Assembly: GCA_049513975.1 (NCBI GenBank)
Contig: JBEKVM010000001.1
Coordinates: forward strand, 1-64,000
Source of the DNA: JBEKOF01 sp049513975
GTDB lineage: Bacteria; Verrucomicrobiota; Verrucomicrobiia; Limisphaerales; Palsa-1400
Length of the DNA: 64,000 nt
Reading direction: 5' to 3'
In this document: one piece after another, positions 56,954 to 64,000 of the stretch
Numbering within the stretch: position 1 is the first letter of the stretch
Layout: each line of letters begins with the position of its first letter
Made by a program: the position numbers and the translations under genes
Notes under the pieces: generated by a model
Database searches by the model: none
Seen by the model: the letters and a program-made list of their open reading frames with translations, nothing else
What the model was told of the DNA's origin: nothing

Positions 56954-57384
56954 CCCGGCGCGTTCATCTGGACGCCAACATCATCCTGCGATTTTTGCGC
57001 AATGACGATCCGCAGCAATCTCGCACCGCGGCGGAACTGTTCAAACAGGCCGAGAAGAAGGAACTGCAATTGCTCGCCTCGCCGGTGACGATCATGGAGG
57101 TTTTCTACGTCCTCGCCCGGGCTTACGGCATGCCGCGCCCGGAGGTGGCCCGGATTTTGCAAACGCTGATTGGGTCCGGTCTGGCGCTGTGCGAAGACGG
57201 GGGCATTGCGCTGGATGCCTTGCGGCGAATCACCAGCAACAAAACCTCGTTTGGCGACGCTTACCTGATGGCGGCAGCCGCCCAGGCAAACGAGGAGATC
57301 GTGACCTTCGACCAGGGCATACTGGCATCAAAGGACGTACGACTTTACCCGCTCAATTCCATCTCAAAGAGTTCCAAGAAATAG
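56950..57384 (+). CDS. PIN-domain toxin
   Basis: A 144-aa PIN-domain ribonuclease with its acidic residues in VHLDANIILRFL, TIMEVFYVLA, SFGDAYLMAAA and VTFDQGI. It is paired with an AbrB-type antitoxin, unlike the PIN toxin at 2415, which has a VapB of another type. The target RNA is unknown. Confidence 0.9.
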   Translation: MTRRVHLDANIILRFLRNDDPQQSRTAAELFKQAEKKELQLLASPVTIMEVFYVLARAYGMPRPEVARILQTLIGSGLALCEDGGIALDALRRITSNKTSFGDAYLMAAAAQANEEIVTFDQGILASKDVRLYPLNSISKSSKK

Positions 57385-57455
57385 CGGACGCGCCCTTTGA
57401 CACAGAAGCGGCCTGATTCGGTTTCAGGAATCGCATACTGAATCTGGATGGTTTA

Positions 57456-58019
57456 ATGTACGAGCGGATGGTTCGTCGAATGACTGATATGCCACGTTGG
57501 AATGGACATTGCTTGCTCCATATGCTCTGGCTGGGCTTGTTGCTTTTGTCAGCTTGCTCGACGCAGCCCGGAGCCCCAATTGATCCGAGCCGCTTCCCGT
57601 TCCTCCGCGCCGCCGACCAGACAAAGGTTGTTGTTTGGCGCCAGGAACTCGGCCCCGATTTTTCTGTTTTCTATGGGCATTTCAAGCAAAGCAGAACCTC
57701 TGGGTTTGGATTCTACAGAGGGGGGTTTCCGGATTTCCACCCGGGTTCTAACGCCAGGATTGTCAGCGGACGGTTGGGGGCTTTCCCCGTGGATTGGCAT
57801 GAGACTTCCGCAGGCGACCCAGCCGTAATCGAACGAGAGGCAGTGTTTGATTACAGAACACAAATTAGAAAAATTGGGGATAGGGAATTCAAAGGAACGG
57901 TAAAAATTCATATCTGGGTTTACGGAAGCAGCGCCAGGGAGGTAGGTGAATTGACCGATTATCTTGGCGGGCTGGCTATATTTGCCTCAAAACCCGAAGA
58001 CGTGGTATATCGGAGGTAG
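57456..58019 (+). CDS. lipoprotein of unknown function
   Basis: Up to 187 aa, with a lipobox (LLHMLWLGLLLLSACS). The body is beta-rich (VVVWRQELGPDFSVFYGHFK, GFGFYRGGFPDFHPGSNARI). No family is recognised. Three ATGs are possible (57456, 57480, 57489); the last gives the most usual signal length. It lies between the AbrB-PIN pair and the convergent pdhC gene. Confidence 0.6.
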   Translation: MYERMVRRMTDMPRWNGHCLLHMLWLGLLLLSACSTQPGAPIDPSRFPFLRAADQTKVVVWRQELGPDFSVFYGHFKQSRTSGFGFYRGGFPDFHPGSNARIVSGRLGAFPVDWHETSAGDPAVIEREAVFDYRTQIRKIGDREFKGTVKIHIWVYGSSAREVGELTDYLGGLAIFASKPEDVVYRR

Positions 58020-58043
58020 AGCAAAACTCCTTGAACCGCAGAG

Positions 58044-59249
58044 CTAAAGCTTCTCCGGGGATTGCAGCAACGACGCCACCCGCGCCAGCAGGCGGCCGGC
58101 GGCGCCGCCGTCGAGCACGCGGTGGTCGAAACTCAACGTCAAATTCGCCTCTGTTACCGGGACGAATTGCTGCTTCTGCTCGTCCCAGCAGGGAACTTTT
58201 TTGCCCGCGCCCACGCCCAGCACCAGGGTTTGTTCGGGCAGCGGAATGGGCGTGGCCCAGGTCAGGCCGAAGGTGCCGAAATTAGTGACCGTGGCAATGG
58301 AACCGCCGGTGGCGTCGTTGGGCAGGCGGCGTTGCCGGGCCAGTTTGACCAGCTCATTGTAACGCCCCACCAATTCCTCCAGCCGACGGGTGTCGGCGTG
58401 GCGCAGCACCGGCACGAGCACGCCCTCCTCCGCCTCCACCGCGAAACCGATATCAATGGCCGGGGGATGGACAATTTGATTGCCAATCAAGCGGCCGGCT
58501 GGGGCGCTGTTTTCCGCCAGGGCCAGGGCCAGCGCCCGCAAAACATAGAGGGCCGGCCCGGCTTTGACGGCGCTGCTGTTGCGATGGGCCATCATCGCCT
58601 CCAGGTTGCACGGCAGCGCCACCGTGGCCAGGGGCCGCGTCCAGCTCCGCCGCATAGCGTCCGCCACCGCCACGCGCATACTGGAGGCACTGGTTAGTTT
58701 GTGCTGCTTCAAGTGCTCCAAAAATTTCTCAAAATCCTGGATGGTCACCCGCCCCGCCGCGCCGCTCCCGGCCACCCCCGCCAAATCCGCCGCGTGCAAA
58801 CCCAGTTCCGCCATGCGCGCTTTCATCCGGGGCGACATATAACTGGCTCCCGCCGCGTTGGCCGGCACCGGCAATCCGCGCACGGTCGGTTGCACGCTTC
58901 GTTTCCTCCCCTCCTCGCCGGTCTCCGCCTCGCCGGCGGCGCCCGGTCCGGTCGGGCCGCCCACGTTGGCGCCGTGTTGATCCAGTCCCAGGCGCCGGGC
59001 GTCCTCGTCCGTCACCTCCAAATAGCCCAGCACCGCGCCGACCGGATAGCTTTCATTGAGTTTGACCAGGAGCCGGTCCACTTTTCCGGGGCAGGGCGAG
59101 GAAACATTCATGGTCGCCTTGTTCGTTTCCACTTCGATCACATCCTGGTCCACGGCGACTTGATCGCCCACCCGGATATGAAAGGCAACGACGGTGGCTT
59201 CGGCGATGGCTTCGCCCAACTGCGGCATGATGATGGGAATTTGCGGCAT
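58044..59249 (-). CDS. pdhC: dihydrolipoamide acetyltransferase (E2)
   Basis: A 401-aa E2 core of a 2-oxoacid (probably pyruvate) dehydrogenase complex. One lipoyl domain with the modified lysine K44 in EVETNKATMNV, a peripheral-subunit-binding domain (YMSPRMKARMAELGLHAADL, residues ~137-178) and the catalytic acyltransferase domain ending in FDHRVLDGG, where His and Asp are catalytic. It is the last gene of the E1 alpha-E1 beta-E2 operon. A 187-bp gap with a minisatellite separates it from pdhB. No E3 gene is adjacent. Confidence 0.93.
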   Translation of the reverse strand: MPQIPIIMPQLGEAIAEATVVAFHIRVGDQVAVDQDVIEVETNKATMNVSSPCPGKVDRLLVKLNESYPVGAVLGYLEVTDEDARRLGLDQHGANVGGPTGPGAAGEAETGEEGRKRSVQPTVRGLPVPANAAGASYMSPRMKARMAELGLHAADLAGVAGSGAAGRVTIQDFEKFLEHLKQHKLTSASSMRVAVADAMRRSWTRPLATVALPCNLEAMMAHRNSSAVKAGPALYVLRALALALAENSAPAGRLIGNQIVHPPAIDIGFAVEAEEGVLVPVLRHADTRRLEELVGRYNELVKLARQRRLPNDATGGSIATVTNFGTFGLTWATPIPLPEQTLVLGVGAGKKVPCWDEQKQQFVPVTEANLTLSFDHRVLDGGAAGRLLARVASLLQSPEKL

Positions 59250-59261
59250 GGTCAGCGGGAT

Positions 59262-59418
59262 GGAGTGATGGGGTGGTGGAGGGGGGCAATGGAGTGATGG
59301 AGGCGCCGGGTGGAGTGATGGAGTGGTGGAGTGATGGGAAGAAAATCCCAATACTCCAGCACTCCAACACTCCGTTGGTGTTTCCTGGCTCCGCCACTCC
59401 ACCACTCCACCACTCCGT
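59262..59418. repeat. minisatellite within the pdh operon
   Basis: Irregular tandem units of GGAGTGATGGAGTGGTGGAG type (59262-59338) and complementary CACTCCACCACTCC units (59352-59418), lying between pdhB and pdhC. The complementary halves could form a hairpin in the transcript. The same units occur at 13394-13428 and 13665-13735. Confidence 0.8.
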
Positions 59419-59436
59419 TTGTCTGGGTTGTCTTCT

Positions 59437-60402
59437 TCACATTCGCAACAGGTTGCGCGCGGCGGCGGCGATGCTCCGCACCGTCGGCCGATGCACGGTC
59501 CACAAACTGGGATGATAGGGAATGGGCGTGTCCTTGGAATTGAGCCGTTGCGGCGGCGCGTCCAGCAGACCGAATCCTTCCGTCGCGACCCGCGCCATGA
59601 CCTCCGCGGTCACCCCGCCCCACGGCCACGCTTCGCCCACGCACAACAACCGTCCCGTGCGGGCCACCGACGCCATGACGGTATCCGTGTCCAGGGGTTT
59701 GATGGAACGCAGGTCCACCACTTCGATTTCCGCCCCTTCGCCGGCCAGCTCCTCCGCCGCCGCCAGCGAATCCTGCACCATGGCGCTGTAAGCCACGACG
59801 GACAAATCGCGCCCGGGACGCGCGATGCGCGCCTTGCCGACGGGCATCGCTTCGGTCGGCAAAGCCTCCGCCTTGCAATGGTAATAAAGATATTTGTGCT
59901 CGCAAAAGATCACCGGATCATCAATCGCCACCGCTTCCAGCAGCATGCTGTAGGCGTCTTCCGCCGTGGCGGGGGTCATCACGATCAACCCGGGGAAATG
60001 GGCGTAAACCGCCTCCAGGCTCTGGCTGTGGAACGGCCCGCCGCCCGCCGTGCCGCCGGAGGGCATGCGGATGGTGATGGGACACGGCACCTGCGAGCGC
60101 CAAAAAAGCGTGGCGGCCTGGTTGACGATTTGCGTCAAACCCGGCGCGGAAAAATCGGCAAATTGCATTTCGATAATGGGGCGCATTCCCTCGATGGCCG
60201 CGCCGATGGCCGCCCCGACAATCGCATCCTCGCTGATGGGCGCATCGAGCACGCGGCCGGGAAATTCCAGGGCCAGATTCTTGGTCGCCTTGAAGGCGCC
60301 GCCAAACGCGCCCACATCCTGCCCATAGATAAAGACGCGCGGATCATCGGCCAGCGCCTTGGCCTGCGCGGCGCGGATGGCTTCCAGATAAGTGATGCTC
60401 AC
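59437..60402 (-). CDS. pdhB: pyruvate dehydrogenase E1 beta subunit
   Basis: A 321-aa protein with a GTG start. Transketolase-type pyrimidine-binding domain with VFIYGQDVGAFGGAFKATKN, DAPISEDAIVGAAIGAAIEG and MQFADFSAPGLTQIVNQAAT, and C-terminal transketolase domain with DLRSIKPLDTDTVMASVART. It forms the alpha2beta2 E1 with PdhA. Its GTG overlaps the stop of pdhA (GTGA at 60399-60402), so the two are translationally coupled. Confidence 0.94.
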   Translation of the reverse strand: MSITYLEAIRAAQAKALADDPRVFIYGQDVGAFGGAFKATKNLALEFPGRVLDAPISEDAIVGAAIGAAIEGMRPIIEMQFADFSAPGLTQIVNQAATLFWRSQVPCPITIRMPSGGTAGGGPFHSQSLEAVYAHFPGLIVMTPATAEDAYSMLLEAVAIDDPVIFCEHKYLYYHCKAEALPTEAMPVGKARIARPGRDLSVVAYSAMVQDSLAAAEELAGEGAEIEVVDLRSIKPLDTDTVMASVARTGRLLCVGEAWPWGGVTAEVMARVATEGFGLLDAPPQRLNSKDTPIPYHPSLWTVHRPTVRSIAAAARNLLRM

Positions 60403-61451
60403 AACGCCTCCAACACAGGATAATTCTCGAATCGTTCCATGAGATGCCGCGAGGCCAGCGGGCGCCAATCCTCCCGGTAAGGGTCCGGCGCCGGTTCCCT
60501 TTGCACCACCGCCAGGGTTTCTTCCAGCAATTGGGCCTGCTCCAGGCGCAGACGCCGGGTGGCGGCCTTGTCGGCCCAGCCTTGCCGCCACAAATGCTCC
60601 TCCGCCACCTGCAGACAATCGCGCCCCAGCGGGGAGGCCTTCAACTGCGGGTCAATATAGTGCGCGTCATCATGCTCGCCGTGGCCGCAGAGCCGCAGCA
60701 ATTGCGCCACCACCAATTGCGGCCCGCGCCCCTGCCTAGCCCGCGCCACCGCCTGGCCCACCGTTTGCAAACAGGCCTGCAAATCCGTCCCGTCCACCTC
60801 CTGCCCGGTGACGCCGTAACCGGCCGCCTTGTCCACCAAACGGGCGCAGGCAAACTGCCGGTGATTGGGGGTGGAATAGGCATATTGATTGTTGGCCACC
60901 ACCAGCACCAGCGGTAACTTTTCCACCGCGGCCTGGTTCAGCCCTTCATGAAACGAACCGGTGGAAGTGCCGCCATCGCCGAGGCAGGCCGCGCCCACAT
61001 GCCCGGACATGTTCTTAAAGCGCTTTCCCATCAACACGCCGTTCACCACCGAAATCATCGCCCCCAAGTGACTGATCATGGGCAACACGCCGTGGCGGGG
61101 ACTGCCCCGATGCACGTTGCCATCCCGCGCACGCATCGGGCCGAGAGGCGACCCCAGATAAGTGCGCACGGCTTCCAGAATGGGTTCGCCGAAGGCCAGG
61201 CGCCCGGCCCCATCGCGAATGAGCGGGGCAAACACGTCGCCCTTTTTCAGAGCCAGCCCCAGGGCCACGCTCAAGGCCTCCTGGCCCCGGCCCAGAAAGA
61301 CGCCGCCTTGAATTTTGCCCCCGCGGTACAAGCTCGCCATCTTCTCATCCATCAGCCGGGCGAGGAGCATGAACCGAAACCCCTGCAAAAACTGATCGCG
61401 GAAAGACGTGGCAGCGGCCAGCGCATCCTGGCTTTCCAATGTCTGCAACAT
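60399..61451 (-). CDS. pdhA: pyruvate dehydrogenase E1 alpha subunit
   Basis: A 350-aa thiamine diphosphate-dependent E1 alpha subunit. It decarboxylates the 2-oxoacid and passes the acyl group to the E2 lipoyl arm. The ThDP motif begins GDGGTSTG (GDG at 158-160) and ends ANNQYAYST (NN at 187-188). GKIQGGVFLGRGQEALSVAL is also typical. First gene of the operon. Pyruvate is the likely substrate; a branched-chain 2-oxoacid cannot be excluded by eye. Confidence 0.93.
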   Translation of the reverse strand: MLQTLESQDALAAATSFRDQFLQGFRFMLLARLMDEKMASLYRGGKIQGGVFLGRGQEALSVALGLALKKGDVFAPLIRDGAGRLAFGEPILEAVRTYLGSPLGPMRARDGNVHRGSPRHGVLPMISHLGAMISVVNGVLMGKRFKNMSGHVGAACLGDGGTSTGSFHEGLNQAAVEKLPLVLVVANNQYAYSTPNHRQFACARLVDKAAGYGVTGQEVDGTDLQACLQTVGQAVARARQGRGPQLVVAQLLRLCGHGEHDDAHYIDPQLKASPLGRDCLQVAEEHLWRQGWADKAATRRLRLEQAQLLEETLAVVQREPAPDPYREDWRPLASRHLMERFENYPVLEAL

Positions 61452-61599
61452 GCCGGTTATATAAGCTGGCCTGGCCCCCTGGCGCAATCTTCTTTCATTG
61501 CCAACAAATCTTGTCGAAGAAAAAAATTCCTTCGTGTTCCTCCTTTCCCAGCCTATCCTGTCCAGCGGGAAATCGCATTTATCTGTGCGCCCCTGAATT

Positions 61600-63597
61600 A
61601 TGACACCAAAATCATTCGCGGAACTGGGCCTTTCGGAAGAATTGCTCAAAGCCATCCATAAACTGGGCTTCGAGCAAGCCGCCCCCATCCAGGCTGAAGC
61701 CATTCCGCCCCTCCTCGCGGGCAAGGATGTCGTCGGCCAGTCCCAGACCGGCTCCGGCAAAACCGCCGCCTTCGCCGCCCCGGCCATTGAAAAAGTGGAT
61801 GTCTCCAAGCGCGACACCCAAATTTTGATTCTTTGCCCGACGCGCGAGCTGGCCATGCAAGTTTCCGAAGAGGTCCACAAACTGGCCCTCTTCAAACGCG
61901 GCCTCCACGCCCTGCCCATTTACGGCGGGCAATCCTACGACCGCCAGCTTTTCGGCCTGCGCCAGGGCGCGCACATCGTCATCGGCACGCCGGGGCGCGT
62001 CATGGACCACATGCGGCGCGGCACGCTCAAGCTCGCCGCCGTCAAAATGGTCATCCTCGACGAAGTGGATGTGATGCTCAACATGGGTTTCCGCGACGAC
62101 ATCGAACTCATCCTCCAAGCCACCCCCAAAACGCGCCAGACCGTTTTTTTCTCCGCCACCATCCCGCGTCCCATCCAGCAATTGATCGAAAAATACGCGC
62201 GCGACCCGCAACAGGTGCGCATCGAACAAAAAGCCCTCACCGTCCCGACGGTCGAACAGGTTTATTACGAAGTGGACCGCCGCTACAAAATTGATTTGCT
62301 GATGCGGCTGATTGACCTGCACGACCTCAAGCTGGGCATCATTTTTTGCAACACCAAACGCATGGTGGACGACCTGGTGGATCACCTCAACGCCCAGGGA
62401 TATTCCGCCGACCGCCTGCACGGCGACATGACCCAGATGATGCGCGACCGCGTCATGAACAAATTCCGCAAATCCGGCCTGGAGTTCCTCGTGGCCACCG
62501 ACGTCGCCGCGCGCGGCATTGACGTGGACGACGTGGAGGTGGTGTTCAATTACGATCTCCCTTACGACGGCGAGGATTACGTCCATCGCATCGGGCGCAC
62601 CGGACGCAAAGGCCGCAGCGGGCGGGCCATCTCCTTCGCCTCCGGGCGCGAGGTTTTCGCCATCCGCAACATCGAGCGTTACACCAACGTGCGCATCCAG
62701 CGCGGCCAGCCGCCCACGGCGCACGCGGTGGAGGAGGCGCGGGCCGGTGTTTTTGTTGACAAGCTGCGCGCCACCCTCAAAGGCGGCGAATTCAAGCGCC
62801 ACGATCAACTCATCGAACGTTTGCTCGAGGAAGGCTTTGCCTCCACCGACATCATCTCCGCCCTCATCAACCAAATCCAAGGCGGCGATGCCGCGCCCGC
62901 CAAACCCGCGCCGCGCCCGATCGAGCCACCGCGTCCAGACCGCCCGGAGCCTGCGCCCCATCGCGACCGGCCTTTGGACCGCCCCCGCTCTCCTGTAGCG
63001 GCGGTCTATGACCGCCGCACGACTGCACCCCAATCCCACCTTCGCCCCAGTCACCCGGCGGTGCCACATCGTCCGGCCAGCCCGCCTCGTCCTGAGAACT
63101 TCCCGTCTCCAACCGCTCCCGTTTCGGTTCCAAAACCGGCGTCCAAACCAGCCTCCCCTGCCAATCCTGATCTTAATCCTAATCTTAATCCGCTTCCGAA
63201 ACCCGCCTCCAAACCGCTTATCCCAGTCCCGAATCTGCATTCCGCAAGGAGTGCAATCCCGAAGGCTTTCGGGGCAAGTCCGCAATCCGCCGCTGCCGCG
63301 CCAACCTCCCAGCCCATCGAACCACGCCCTGCTTTCAAGCCGAAAACCAAGCGCGTGGCCCAACCCTTTCAGACCCGCCTCTGGATGAATGTCGGCGAAG
63401 AAAACGGCGTGGTCCCCATTGACATTGTCAACACTATCGCTGGCGAAACCGGCCTGCCCGGCAACATCGTCGGCACGGTGGACATCCGCGGGCGGCATCT
63501 CTTTGTGGACGTCGCCGCCGAGCACGCCAACGCCATCATCGCCAAGTTGAACCGCACCCAGATCAAAGGCCACAAACTCAAAGTCAAGGCGGCGTGA
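61600..63597 (+). CDS. DEAD-box family ATP-dependent RNA helicase with DbpA-like C-terminal domain
   Basis: A 665-aa helicase. The motifs are complete: Q motif FEQAAPIQ (24-31), Walker A SQTGSGKT (48-55), TRELA, TPGR, motif II DEVD (154-157, a Val variant of DEAD), SAT (185-187), ARGID and HRIGRTGRKGRSG. The last ~75 residues (TRLWMNVGEENGVVPIDIVN) are a DbpA/CsdA-type RNA-binding domain. Between them is a Pro/Arg-rich linker that contains an in-frame REP (VAAVYDRR) and a TTAATC hexamer tract (PDLNPNLNPLP). Likely works in ribosome assembly or RNA turnover. Confidence 0.94.
   Translation: MTPKSFAELGLSEELLKAIHKLGFEQAAPIQAEAIPPLLAGKDVVGQSQTGSGKTAAFAAPAIEKVDVSKRDTQILILCPTRELAMQVSEEVHKLALFKRGLHALPIYGGQSYDRQLFGLRQGAHIVIGTPGRVMDHMRRGTLKLAAVKMVILDEVDVMLNMGFRDDIELILQATPKTRQTVFFSATIPRPIQQLIEKYARDPQQVRIEQKALTVPTVEQVYYEVDRRYKIDLLMRLIDLHDLKLGIIFCNTKRMVDDLVDHLNAQGYSADRLHGDMTQMMRDRVMNKFRKSGLEFLVATDVAARGIDVDDVEVVFNYDLPYDGEDYVHRIGRTGRKGRSGRAISFASGREVFAIRNIERYTNVRIQRGQPPTAHAVEEARAGVFVDKLRATLKGGEFKRHDQLIERLLEEGFASTDIISALINQIQGGDAAPAKPAPRPIEPPRPDRPEPAPHRDRPLDRPRSPVAAVYDRRTTAPQSHLRPSHPAVPHRPASPPRPENFPSPTAPVSVPKPASKPASPANPDLNPNLNPLPKPASKPLIPVPNLHSARSAIPKAFGASPQSAAAAPTSQPIEPRPAFKPKTKRVAQPFQTRLWMNVGEENGVVPIDIVNTIAGETGLPGNIVGTVDIRGRHLFVDVAAEHANAIIAKLNRTQIKGHKLKVKAA
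62994..63018 (+). repeat. TGTAG-type REP inside the helicase gene
   Basis: TGTAG head, stem GCGGCGGTC/GACCGCCGC, loop TAT. Identical in sequence to the intergenic copies at 17246-17270 and 52278-52302, but here translated as VAAVYDRR in the linker. Confidence 0.88.
63164..63191 (+). repeat. TTAATC hexamer tract inside the helicase gene
   Basis: Units GATCTTAATCCTAATCTTAATC within the linker; they encode Asp-Leu-Asn-Pro-Asn-Leu-Asn-Pro. The same hexamer otherwise lies between genes. Confidence 0.85.
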
Positions 63598-63609
63598 TGG
63601 ATAAAATGC

Positions 63610-63634
63610 AGCGCGGCCTATGACCGCCGCTAGA
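63610..63634 (-). repeat. degenerate TGTAG-type REP
   Basis: GCGGCCTATGACCGCCGCTAG is an imperfect relative of the REP hairpin just downstream of the helicase stop. Confidence 0.55.
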
Positions 63635-63680
63635 GCAATTTCATGAAAGCTGTAGCTGCACGGAAGCCGACCGAACGGCC

Positions 63681-63722
63681 TCCTCTCCCCGGCCCTCTCC
63701 TCCTGAGGAGGAGAGGGAGGAG
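63681..63722. repeat. CT-rich palindrome, possible terminator
   Basis: CCCTCTCCTCCTGAGGAGGAGAGGG is a perfect palindrome. A related sequence lies at 1028-1076. It stands between the helicase and the last gene. Confidence 0.55.
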
Positions 63723-63788
63723 CTTCGTTTTGGCCACATCATTTTTTAATCCGCTCTATATCGCCCAAGTTCACCCCAAGGTGCCGCC

Positions 63789-64000
63789 ATGAACAGCGAA
63801 ACCCCGCCCCCGCCAGTCGAGCGTTTGTTTCCCCTCGTGCTGAGATCCCGCCTTCTGCTCGTCGGTCGCGAGACCATCCGGCGCAGCAAGAGCCAGCTCC
63901 ATTTCGTGCTCATCACCCGCGACATTTCCGAAAACAGCCGCGCAGAAATGCTCAAGACCTTCCTGCACTACCCGGTGGTGCAGCATTACACCGCGGCGGA
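63789..64000 (+). CDS. L7Ae/ribosomal L7Ae-like protein, partial
   Basis: The first 70 codons of a gene that continues past the window. LRSRLLLVGRETIRRSKSQL followed by HFVLITRDISENSRAEML resembles the L7Ae/L30e-type RNA-binding fold (G...K...L.L.A.D.S). The assignment is tentative because only part is visible. Confidence 0.45.
   Translation, partial: MNSETPPPPVERLFPLVLRSRLLLVGRETIRRSKSQLHFVLITRDISENSRAEMLKTFLHYPVVQHYTAA

Noticed and set aside
61612..63573. 653-codon minus-strand frame opposite the RNA helicase
   Set aside because: All helicase motifs are on the plus strand; the antisense product is compositionally odd and without domains.
1..64000. tRNA and rRNA genes
   Set aside because: No cloverleaf-like sequence with the TTCGAATC-type arm and acceptor pairing, and no rRNA-like stretch, was noticed; a covariance-model scan could not be run here.

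Overview
The window looks like a chromosomal segment of a high-GC, free-living bacterium of the Verrucomicrobiota (Pedosphaera/Limisphaerales type). This is an inference from gene content and style, not from a marker gene. The indications are many secreted proteins with Sec, Tat or lipobox signals, GH29 and GH5 glycosidases, FG-GAP and RCC1 repeat proteins, a DUF4175-type protein, (TTAATC)n hexamer tracts between genes, and a very dense population of small palindromic repeats. No rRNA, tRNA, CRISPR array, prophage or classical IS transposase was recognised.

Layout. 0.15-9.1 kb holds housekeeping and hypothetical genes: a lipoate ligase/octanoyltransferase-like gene, endonuclease III, a VapBC pair, a DUF3592 protein, an orphan protein, a four-helix-bundle protein carrying a minisatellite, and a three-gene proton-translocating transhydrogenase operon (pntAA-pntAB-pntB). 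9.1-17.1 kb holds a lipoprotein made of near-identical TPR units, a secreted orphan, a CocE/NonD hydrolase and a membrane-TPR protein. 17.3-27.5 kb holds GH29, GH5, hisF (with a second hisF-like 3' end behind it), a DUF486 membrane protein, a XerC/D recombinase, RadC, and two exported metallopeptidases (M6 and M64).

27.4-38.7 kb is an accessory island. Genes for unrelated, mostly exported proteins (an Ig-like protein, an amidohydrolase, an FG-GAP protein, an RCC1 protein and an M14 deacylase) and one orphan visibly richer in A+T are separated by copies of the same non-coding blocks. These are eight copies of an ~80-bp palindrome (called P8 here), four or five copies of a longer block (M2), and three copies of a leader (L) placed just upstream of coding regions. 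The 5' end of the M64 peptidase gene is duplicated into this island.

38.7-50 kb reads as a co-directional surface or envelope cluster: a 1064-aa DUF4175-like protein, a prenyltransferase/squalene-cyclase-repeat protein and two paralogous secreted proteins. It is split by a convergent single-chain type ISP-like restriction-modification gene with a translationally coupled small partner. 50-64 kb holds a second RCC1 protein, a TPMT-like methyltransferase, a LolD/LolE-type exporter with a lipoprotein, MntA-HepT and AbrB-PIN toxin-antitoxin pairs, endonuclease IV, a pyruvate dehydrogenase-type operon (E1 alpha, E1 beta, E2), a DEVD-box RNA helicase and the start of an L7Ae-like gene.

The strongest unexplained signal is a set of hairpin elements scattered over the whole window. 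Each begins with GTAG or GGGAG and continues into one or two GC-rich stems closed by a 3-4 nt, mostly pyrimidine, loop. Stem sequences differ between copies while pairing, loop class and head are kept, as in REP/REPIN elements mobilised by RAYT proteins. At least two copies lie in frame inside genes. No RAYT gene is in the window.
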